Under the pieces are notes generated by a model, which saw only the letters and a list, made by a program, of their open reading frames with translations, did no database searches and was not told where the DNA came from. A DNA stretch of 64,000 bases from Klebsiella pneumoniae (lineage in GTDB: Bacteria > Myxococcota_A > UBA796 > SXON01), in the NCBI GenBank assembly GCA_945861635.1, contig CAMAWH010000018.1:1-64000 (forward strand). The letters run 5' to 3'. A program made the position numbers and the translations under genes. The number at the start of each line of letters is the position of its first letter. Positions within the stretch are counted from its first letter, which is position 1. Of the stretch, positions 58,221-64,000 are shown piece after piece.

Positions 58221-60758
58221 GTGAATCCGACGGCAGACACGCCGATGTGGCGGCAGTTCCGGGAGTTGAAAGCTCAGGTCCCGGACGCGCTCCTTTTCTT
58301 TCGCATGGGTGATTTTTACGAATTGTTTGGCGATGATGCGGTATGGGTCGCCAACGCGCTGGAGCTCACGCTCACATCGCGCAACAAGGACGACCCGGAC
58401 CCAATTCCCATGTGCGGCATGCCGTTTCATGCCGCCGACGGCTATCTGAAACGCCTGGTTGAAATGGGGAAAAAGGTTGCCATTGGCGAGCAGGTGGAGG
58501 ATCCCCGCCTCGCGAAAGGTATCGTCAAACGCGAGATCACCCGCATCATCACTCCGGGTCTTGCGGCGGATACCGTGGACTCACACGAATCGGCATGGTT
58601 GGTGGCCATTGTCGGTGGACCGGGCGAGTACGGCGTGGCGCTGCTTGACGCGAGCACAGGCGACTTGCGGGCGACCGACCTCCATGATCTCGACGGCGTC
58701 CTCGCGGAGATTGCCCGCCATGAGCCTCGCGAGGCGTTGCTCGCACCGGACGTCGATGACCCGGAGCTGCGCAGCGCGCTTGGGTCCATCTGTGTCACCG
58801 TTCTCGACGACATTTCGGTCGACGAACGCGAGCTGGAACGCCGATTTGCGGGCCAATCGGCGCGACTCACCACTGCGCGCGGCGCCGTGTCGGCCATCCT
58901 CCGCTACGCGAGCGCCCACCTCCGTGCCGACCTGCGCAACATCACGGCGTTGCGCGCCTACACCGTCGGCGGGGCGATGGGCATCGACGAGGCCACGCGT
59001 CGTAATCTGGAGTTGTTCCGGCCGCTGCGAGGATCCGGCCGAAAGGGAACGCTGATTGGTCTTTTGGATGAGTGCCGCACGGCGATGGGCGGGCGTCTCC
59101 TCCGCGAGTGGGTGGCCGCTCCGCTGCTCGACGTGGAGGCCATCCGAAGCCGCCACGACGCCGTTTCCGCCTATGTTTCTGGCGGGAGAGAGGAGGCGGT
59201 GCGCGCGCTCAGCGGTGTCGGCGACATCGAGCGCATCTGCGCCCGGGTGACCCAATCGCTGGCGACGCCGCGCGACCTGGTCGCGCTGCGAACGTCGCTG
59301 GAAAATCTACCAGCCCTCGCTCGCGCAAGCGCGCATCCCGCGCTTGCTGGGCGCATTCCTGCCGATCAAGCGGCTGACGTTGCAGACGAAATCGCACGTT
59401 GGATCGTGGACGAACCGCCCGCAACGAGCGGAGAAGGGGGCGTCATCCGCACCGGCGCGCACGCCGAAATCGATCGCTTACGCGGCCTGGCGCACGACGC
59501 CAAGGGGTCGATTGCGGCGATGGAGGCACAACTCCGTGACGAAACCGCGGTTTCGAGCCTGAAGATTCGCTACAACAGCGTTTTTGGCTATTACATCGAG
59601 GTGAGCAAGGCAAACCTCCACAAAGTCCCCGAACGGTGGCACCGCAAACAGACGATTTCCACCGGCGAACGCTACATCACGCCCGAACTCAAAGAGTACG
59701 AGGAGGCGGTGCTCGGGGCAGACGACCGGGCCATGACGCTGGAAAGCGAGTGTTTTGTTACTTTGCGGGAGCGATTGAGCGTGGCCGTGCCACGTCTGCA
59801 AGCCATTGCCCGGGGAGTCGCCGAGCTGGATTGTTTTGGCGCGCTGGCAGAATTGGCGGTGCGCCAGCGCTATGTGAGGCCTACCGTCGATGAAAGCGGT
59901 GACATCGATATCCGCGCGGGTCGCCATCCCGTCGTCGAATTCGTCCGGAAAGATGAACGCTTCGTGCCGAACGACTGCGTGCTCGGCGCCCGCGCACAGC
60001 TGGTCATCCTCACCGGCCCCAACATGGCAGGAAAGTCCACGTTGATGAGGCAGATCGCGCTCATCACGCTGCTGGCGCAGATCGGCTCCTTCGTCCCGGC
60101 TGCGGCCGCTCGAATCGGCGTTGTCGATCGCCTGTTTGTTCGCGTCGGCGCCAGTGATGACCTTGCGCGCGGCCAGTCAACCTTCATGGTGGAGATGGCC
60201 GAAACGGCAAACATTCTCGCCGGCGCGACCTCCCGCTCGCTCGTTCTACTCGATGAAATTGGACGTGGCACGAGCACCTACGACGGCCTGTCGATTGCGT
60301 GGGCGGTGGCCGAGGACCTCCACGATCGCGTTCACGCCCGGGCCGTGTTTGCGACGCACTACCACGAACTCGCGGCGCTCTCCGAAAGCTGCGTGCGCGT
60401 CCGCAACCTCCACGTCGCCGTTGCCGAGCATGGCGAAAAAATCGTATTCCTGCGCAAAGTCAAGGAGGGTCCGGCCAGCGGATCTTACGGCATCCAATGT
60501 GCACGACTCGCGGGCATGCCGGGGCCCGTGGTCGCCCGCGCGAAGGACCTGCTCAAACAGTTGGAGAAGCGGCGCCCGCGTCCGGAGGCGACCCAACTCT
60601 CGCTCTTTGGCGGGGTGCCCGCGGCCGAGCCGAGCCGTCCGGAGCTTCCGCTGGAGGACCCGGTGCGCGCCGCCGTCGGCCAGCTCAACCCGGACGGGAT
60701 GAGCCCCAGAGAAGCGCACGAGGCGCTGTACCGCCTACGCGCGCTGTGTGACGAGTGA
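58221..60758 (+). CDS. mutS: DNA mismatch repair protein MutS
   Basis: An 845-residue mismatch-recognition ATPase. The mismatch-binding domain at the start has TPMWRQFRELKAQVPDALLFFRMGDFYELFGDDA, with the Phe-x-Glu that inserts at the mismatch (FYELF). The connector, core and clamp follow (RNLELFRPLRGSGRKGTLIGLLDECRTAMGGRLLREWVAAPLLD; SLKIRYNSVFGYYIEVSKAN). The ATPase has LVILTGPNMAGKSTLMRQIALI, LFVRVGASDDLARGQSTFMVEM, LVLLDEIGRGTSTYDGLSIAWA and FATHYHEL. A C-terminal tail (LSLFGG, PRPEATQ) is as usual. GTG at 58221 has AGGAGGG upstream. It overlaps the recombinase gene by four bases. Confidence 0.97.
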   Translation: MNPTADTPMWRQFRELKAQVPDALLFFRMGDFYELFGDDAVWVANALELTLTSRNKDDPDPIPMCGMPFHAADGYLKRLVEMGKKVAIGEQVEDPRLAKGIVKREITRIITPGLAADTVDSHESAWLVAIVGGPGEYGVALLDASTGDLRATDLHDLDGVLAEIARHEPREALLAPDVDDPELRSALGSICVTVLDDISVDERELERRFAGQSARLTTARGAVSAILRYASAHLRADLRNITALRAYTVGGAMGIDEATRRNLELFRPLRGSGRKGTLIGLLDECRTAMGGRLLREWVAAPLLDVEAIRSRHDAVSAYVSGGREEAVRALSGVGDIERICARVTQSLATPRDLVALRTSLENLPALARASAHPALAGRIPADQAADVADEIARWIVDEPPATSGEGGVIRTGAHAEIDRLRGLAHDAKGSIAAMEAQLRDETAVSSLKIRYNSVFGYYIEVSKANLHKVPERWHRKQTISTGERYITPELKEYEEAVLGADDRAMTLESECFVTLRERLSVAVPRLQAIARGVAELDCFGALAELAVRQRYVRPTVDESGDIDIRAGRHPVVEFVRKDERFVPNDCVLGARAQLVILTGPNMAGKSTLMRQIALITLLAQIGSFVPAAAARIGVVDRLFVRVGASDDLARGQSTFMVEMAETANILAGATSRSLVLLDEIGRGTSTYDGLSIAWAVAEDLHDRVHARAVFATHYHELAALSESCVRVRNLHVAVAEHGEKIVFLRKVKEGPASGSYGIQCARLAGMPGPVVARAKDLLKQLEKRRPRPEATQLSLFGGVPAAEPSRPELPLEDPVRAAVGQLNPDGMSPREAHEALYRLRALCDE

Positions 60759-61669
60759 GCCGAGGTGGAAACACCGCGACCGTACCTTCGGCCTTCGAGG
60801 CGGCGATTGACTCCTTCCTCGCGACGGCCCGTGTGGAGCGCGGACTCTCGCGCAACACACTGGAGAGCTATCATCTCGACCTGAGCCGACTCGCCGCCTG
60901 GCTCGGTGAGCGCGGATCCGCCGCCGCCTCAGACGTCTCCCACGCCGATCTCTCCGCCTACATGACGCATCTCGCCGATTGCCACTTGGATCCGAGGAGC
61001 GTCGCCCGTCACCGCAGCTCCTTCCGCCAGTTCTTCCGTCACTGCCTCGAAGAAGCGCTCGTTTCGGTCGATCCGACCGCGCTGATCGAGTCCCCACGCG
61101 CTTCGCGGAAACTGCCGTCCGTTTTGAGTCAGGCCGAGGTCGAGGCGCTGTTGGCAGCCCCGGACTGCATGAATCCACTCGGACTGCGCGACGCCGCCAT
61201 GATGGAGTTGATGTATAGCTGCGGCCTGCGCGTGAGCGAGTGCTGCGCGCTGCCGCTCGCGGCGATTCATACCGAAGGAATGCTTCTGCGTGTGAAGGGA
61301 AAAGGCGGCAAGGAACGCATCGTTCCCATCGGGGAGCGCGCGATGGAATTGTTGGGCCGGTATGTGCGTGAGGTGCGCGGGGCCGCGCCGTCCAAAGCCT
61401 GTTTCCTTTCGGAACGCGGCGCGGCGATGACGCGGCAGAATTTCTGGCAGCGCCTCACCCACTGGATCGCAATAGCCGGTATTCGCGGCCATGTTTCTCC
61501 GCACACCCTCCGCCACAGCTTCGCGACCCACTTACTGCTGCACGACGCTGACCTGCGCATGGTGCAGGCCATGTTGGGTCACGCGGACATCTCGACGACG
61601 CAGATCTACACACACCTTGCAAAGGAAAGGTTGAAAGCGGTGCATCGGGAGTTCCATCCACGCGGCTAA
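60755..61669 (+). CDS. xerD: Tyrosine recombinase XerC/XerD
   Basis: A 304-residue site-specific recombinase resolving chromosome dimers at dif. The N-terminal core-binding domain has SFLATARVERGLSRNTLESYHLDLSRLAAWL. The catalytic domain has LMYSCGLRVSECCALPLAAIH (first Arg), LRVKGKGGKERIVPIGE (Lys), SPHTLRHSFATHLLLHDADLRMVQAMLGHADISTTQIYTHL (His-x-x-Arg, His and the Tyr nucleophile). The length and layout fit XerD somewhat better than XerC; a single enzyme may serve both roles. The GTG overlaps the mutS stop by four bases. No dif-like site was recognised nearby. Confidence 0.93.
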   Translation: MSRGGNTATVPSAFEAAIDSFLATARVERGLSRNTLESYHLDLSRLAAWLGERGSAAASDVSHADLSAYMTHLADCHLDPRSVARHRSSFRQFFRHCLEEALVSVDPTALIESPRASRKLPSVLSQAEVEALLAAPDCMNPLGLRDAAMMELMYSCGLRVSECCALPLAAIHTEGMLLRVKGKGGKERIVPIGERAMELLGRYVREVRGAAPSKACFLSERGAAMTRQNFWQRLTHWIAIAGIRGHVSPHTLRHSFATHLLLHDADLRMVQAMLGHADISTTQIYTHLAKERLKAVHREFHPRG

Positions 61670-61685
61670 CGGGGCGGACGCGCCG

Positions 61686-62294
61686 CTATGACCCCTGCGC
61701 TGCTCTCGCCGCATGCTCCAACCACCCCTCCACCGCATCCCGTTGTGCAGGATCAAGAGCGGCTATACGCGCGCGGATGCGCTGAACCCGGAGCGTCACG
61801 GCGGCTCGACTCACATCGGTCCGGCGCGCGTGCTCGGCCATGCTGCCCGAGCGAAAAAGCCCGCTCAACCACGCTTGATCGCTGAAGGGGAGGGGATTCG
61901 CCACCCCCTCCGAAAACCCGGCATCGGGCTCGGGGAGGCGGACGGACCACGAGCGAATCTCGTCGGCCTCCGTGCCCTCCAGCGCCCTGCGCTCGCGCAG
62001 ACAGCGGCGAGCGCGGCGCAACAGCGTTCGATCCGTGATACGGCGCACGTACGCGAGGAGTTCGCCGATGCTCTCGCCCCGGAAGCGCGCGAGCGCGCCG
62101 GAGATCAACTCCTCCAGGACCTCGCCCACGACTTCATCGCGGGCCGCCGCGTCCACGAGGTCGCGACAGGCATGCGACCACACCGACAGCACGCGCGAAT
62201 GCACGTAGCGCATCAGCCGCAGGAACAACTCTCGTGCCTCAGGAGCGTGCCGGTCGGCGAGGACCGCGTGGAGTTGCACCTGAAACTCAGACAT
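61686..62294 (-). CDS. Sigma-like transcription regulator (sigma70 region 2 and 4-like)
   Basis: A 202-residue protein. The N-terminal half resembles sigma region 2 (APEARELFLRLMRYVHSRVLSVWSHACRDLVDAAARDEVVGEVLEELISGALARFRGESIGELLAYVRRITDRTLLRRARR). The C-terminal part has a short helix-turn-helix (AEHARRTDVSRAAVTLRVQRIRARIAAL), like region 4. The linker and conserved residues deviate from classic ECF factors, so it may be a divergent sigma factor or a related regulator. It is the last of three minus-strand genes; its ATG lies three bases after the stop of the 51-residue peptide gene. It converges with xerC/D, 16 bases apart. The target is unknown. Confidence 0.65.
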   Translation of the reverse strand: MSEFQVQLHAVLADRHAPEARELFLRLMRYVHSRVLSVWSHACRDLVDAAARDEVVGEVLEELISGALARFRGESIGELLAYVRRITDRTLLRRARRCLRERRALEGTEADEIRSWSVRLPEPDAGFSEGVANPLPFSDQAWLSGLFRSGSMAEHARRTDVSRAAVTLRVQRIRARIAALDPAQRDAVEGWLEHAARAAQGS

Positions 62295-62297
62295 CGG

Positions 62298-62453
62298 TCA
62301 GAATCCGTTCGAGATTTGGGCGGGGTTGAGCACCCCAACCACCAGCGTTTCCGTCGTCGTGGGGCGAGATCCCGTCGTCTCCGCGCGAAGCTCGATCGGC
62401 TCCGAAACGCCGATGGTGGCGTAGATCCAGAATAGAAATGCATGCCAGGTCAC
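62298..62453 (-). CDS. 51-residue peptide with a hydrophobic start
   Basis: GTG 62453 overlaps the stop of the TPR-like gene by four bases (GTGA), and its own stop lies three bases before the sigma-like ATG. These tight joints argue that the frame is translated. The product begins TWHAFLFWIYATIGVSEPIELRAE, a short hydrophobic helix, followed by a Thr/Arg-rich stretch and ending VVGVLNPAQISNGF. It may be a small membrane peptide controlling the regulator downstream, which is speculation. No family is known. Confidence 0.6.
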   Translation of the reverse strand: MTWHAFLFWIYATIGVSEPIELRAETTGSRPTTTETLVVGVLNPAQISNGF

Positions 62454-63079
62454 GAGGACACCTCCGGCGATTGTAGGAGAGCAAGATCGGGGTCGGCGTG
62501 GATGCGGCGGTGGAGATCGGCGACAAAAGGGGCGGGCCAGCTGGACCGCACGCGCTCGACCAGCGCCTGTGCGTCCAACGTCTCGCCGAGGGCGCAGAGT
62601 GCGCACAGCACATTTCCGAGGTTTTCGACGTTATGTTGGCGTTCCAGCGCGCGCCCCAGGTGGTCCAGAGCAACCGCGTGGTGCCCCATCATGAACGCAA
62701 GCACACCGCGGTGCCGATCCACGGAGGCCAGATTGTTATTGAGGTCAGGCCCCCCCAATTCGAGGGCGGCGACCTCCTGCTCGCCCGCCAACCGCGCGGC
62801 TTCCACCCAGTCGCGAACGCCAGGATGCGCGGCGATAACGTGCAGCGCGGAAATCATCATCACTCGATCAATTCGACCCTCTGCGTAGAGCCGTCGCGCG
62901 AGCGCTCGCGTCGTGTCCGGAGCGAACTCGCGCCCCTGAATGGACACCTCAATCTCCCGCATGGCAGCGCGCTGACGAGCCTCCACGTGCGACGCGGGCG
63001 TGAGGTAGGCCGCCTGGTCCACGGTCTTGAGGACGCGGTCCAGCAAAAGGCGGTAGTCGAGAGAAGGAGAAACGTGCAT
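62450..63079 (-). CDS. TPR-like protein of unknown function
   Basis: A 209-residue mainly helical protein. Residues 110-190 resemble two to three tetratricopeptide-type helical pairs (SVDRHRGVLAFMMGHHAVALDHLGRALERQHNVENLGNVLCALCALGETLDAQALVERVRSSW). The first half (DYRLLLDRVLKTVDQAAYLTPASHVEARQRAAMREIEVSIQGREF, LARRLYAEGRIDRVMMISALHVIAAHPGVRDWVEAARL) is also helical without a known family. No signal or membrane segment. The first gene of the minus-strand operon, it may serve as a partner or sensor for the sigma-like protein. The ATG at 63079 was taken because the upstream sequence is non-coding. Confidence 0.65.
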   Translation of the reverse strand: MHVSPSLDYRLLLDRVLKTVDQAAYLTPASHVEARQRAAMREIEVSIQGREFAPDTTRALARRLYAEGRIDRVMMISALHVIAAHPGVRDWVEAARLAGEQEVAALELGGPDLNNNLASVDRHRGVLAFMMGHHAVALDHLGRALERQHNVENLGNVLCALCALGETLDAQALVERVRSSWPAPFVADLHRRIHADPDLALLQSPEVSS

Positions 63080-63156
63080 GCGCTCGCCGTTGAGGTGGGC
63101 AAGCCGACGGTAGCGTTAACGATTCCCGAAAAAGAAAATCTTTGGTGAGGGAGGGC

Positions 63157-63175
63157 GCGCGCGGCGACCGCGCGC
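63157..63175 (-). terminator. Perfect 8-bp GC hairpin after the FG-GAP gene
   Basis: GCGCGCGG (63157-63164) pairs with CCGCGCGC (63168-63175) around CGA. It lies 14 bases past the stop of the FG-GAP gene on the minus strand. No T-run follows on either strand, so it may act as a stabiliser or factor-assisted terminator. Confidence 0.4.
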
Positions 63176-63188
63176 TTTGCCGTGCGCC

Positions 63189-64000
63189 TCAGTTTCCGCC
63201 GCCGAACAACACGAAGACTGCGCCCGCCGACCCTGACGCCGGCGAACCGACGACGAGATCGTCTCCTGCATCTCCGTCCACGTCGTCCGCGAACATTTGC
63301 GCCGCCGCTCCGCTGGACCCATTGGGATCGTCCAGTGCCGCCGTGGCTTCCGTCACGTCGTGCGGGGCGTCGATAGGCCCGGAGAAAACGTACGCCCGCC
63401 CGGAACCTACGCCCGGCGCGCCCATGACGAGATCGTCCACGCCGTCGTGATCGAAGTCACCCGAGGCTACGGACGTGCCGACCGCGGCGCCCTCGTCCGT
63501 GGTGGTAAACGCGAAGCCTGAGAACTCGCCCGTCGCGGCCAACGGGCCGAGCGCAACGATCACCAGGCCGCCGTCAACGGCCGTCCGGTTGCTGCCGGGG
63601 GCGCCGGTCACGACATCGACGTGGCCATCCCCGTTGAAGTCGCCCGTCGTAAGGGAATATCCAATTCCATCGGCGCCCTGACCCACAAGGAACACGTCCG
63701 CGTCGAACTCGTGGGCCACTCCGGACGGAGCGGAAACGACCGCAACCGATCCAGCCAATCCGCCGCCCGTGTCGTCGCCCCACTCCCCAACGATCATGTC
63801 CTTCAGGCCGTCCCCGTCCGCATCCCCGACGGCCACGGCGGCTCCGGCAAAATCCTCGAAACTATCCCCCTGAAAGCTGACGAGAATCGTATTGAGATCC
63901 ACCGCCGCCGTCAGCGGGCCGGACACGACATACGCCATGCCCCCGGCCGCAGCGTCGCCGCGCTGGCCCCAGGCGCCGATCACGACGTCGTCCATGCCAT
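63189..64000 (-). CDS. FG-GAP repeat (integrin-alpha-like) surface protein, 5' end beyond window
   Basis: At least 270 residues; the frame is open to the right edge. Consecutive FG-GAP repeats are visible: FAGAAVAVGDADGDGLKDMIVGEWGDDTGGG, GYSLTTGDFNGDGHVDVVTGAPGSN, VGTSVASGDFDHDGVDDLVMGAPGVGSGRAYVFSG, and AAAQMFADDVDGDAGDDLVVGSPASGSAGAVFVLFGGGN, which closes the protein. Each has a DxDxDG calcium loop and GAP-type turn, so a beta-propeller is expected. Proteins of this kind are exported adhesins or enzymes' binding parts; the N-terminal half, with any signal peptide or enzyme domain, is not visible. Confidence 0.85.
   Translation of the reverse strand, partial: GMDDVVIGAWGQRGDAAAGGMAYVVSGPLTAAVDLNTILVSFQGDSFEDFAGAAVAVGDADGDGLKDMIVGEWGDDTGGGLAGSVAVVSAPSGVAHEFDADVFLVGQGADGIGYSLTTGDFNGDGHVDVVTGAPGSNRTAVDGGLVIVALGPLAATGEFSGFAFTTTDEGAAVGTSVASGDFDHDGVDDLVMGAPGVGSGRAYVFSGPIDAPHDVTEATAALDDPNGSSGAAAQMFADDVDGDAGDDLVVGSPASGSAGAVFVLFGGGN

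Noticed and set aside
1-64000. tRNA, rRNA, CRISPR arrays, insertion sequences, dif site
   Set aside because: No tRNA-like cloverleaf with CCA end, no regularly spaced repeats, no transposase and no dif-like 28-mer near xerC/D were noticed on reading; a tRNAscan, Infernal or minced run would settle this.

Overview
The window is high-GC bacterial DNA, densely coding on both strands. It looks like a Gram-negative member of the Myxococcota or former Deltaproteobacteria. The evidence is a heptosyltransferase-type GT9 enzyme, many lipoprotein signals, MopE-type Cys/Asp-rich metal-binding repeats ending in a MYXO-CTERM-like tail, ASPIC/UnbV and FG-GAP surface proteins, an ECF sigma/anti-sigma pair, a DUF222/HNH relic, and the gene order ftsH-folP-cdaA-ybbR-glmM-pdxJ-nnr. 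No tRNA, rRNA, CRISPR array or recognisable insertion sequence was seen. The assignment is inference from gene content; no 16S gene is present.

Region 1 (1-20 kb) is accessory and partly decayed. It holds a formylglycine-generating-enzyme-like (FGE) secreted protein cut by the left edge, two large paralogous beta-helix proteins, a POT peptide transporter and a truncated second FGE-like lipoprotein. A three-gene minus-strand operon follows (119-aa unknown, serine hydrolase, lipoprotein). Next are a frameshifted polytopic membrane protein divergent from a GT9 glycosyltransferase, an ECF sigma factor with a FecR-like anti-sigma, an unknown secreted-type protein, and a truncated DUF222/HNH gene.

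Region 2 (20.4-30.7 kb) is a housekeeping operon. After a small unknown gene and an RNHCP zinc protein come ftsH, a membrane protein, folP, cdaA, a ybbR-like gene, glmM, pdxJ and the bifunctional NAD(P)HX repair gene. From the membrane protein onward every junction is a 4-base start/stop overlap. It couples membrane proteolysis, folate synthesis, c-di-AMP synthesis, UDP-GlcNAc precursor supply, PLP synthesis and metabolite repair.

Region 3 (30.7-44.9 kb) holds an UnbV lipoprotein, an M48 peptidase, tsaE, a ComEA-like gene, a cysteine desulfurase, yaeQ, mnmA, rnc, a MopE-repeat surface protein, an RpiB-like isomerase, an AlkB-like dioxygenase, a 54-aa basic ORF, a receiver-like protein without a phospho-acceptor, era, an FAD monooxygenase and der. 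The tRNA-modification enzymes (TsaE; cysteine desulfurase with MnmA) sit close together.

Region 4 (44.9-61.7 kb) holds mutL, miaA, accA, aroA and cmk. A remarkable 906-aa AAA+ protein follows, then rpsA, a LapA-domain gene, a DsbA-like gene, rsmB, mutS and xerC/D. The AAA+ protein joins a ClpA/B-type double ATPase (degenerate first ring, intact second ring) to a C-terminal half that reads as a class-I release factor (RF2-like). It lacks both the GGQ and the codon-recognition tripeptide and lies directly between cmk and rpsA. It is the best candidate here for an undescribed system, perhaps a ribosome-directed unfoldase.

Region 5 (61.7-64 kb) is a minus-strand operon (TPR-like protein, 51-aa peptide, sigma-like regulator) and an FG-GAP repeat protein running off the right edge.

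A window-wide pattern is a -10-like TAnnnT hexamer 5-7 bases before the start codon, without an obvious Shine-Dalgarno. This suggests leaderless transcription for many first genes.
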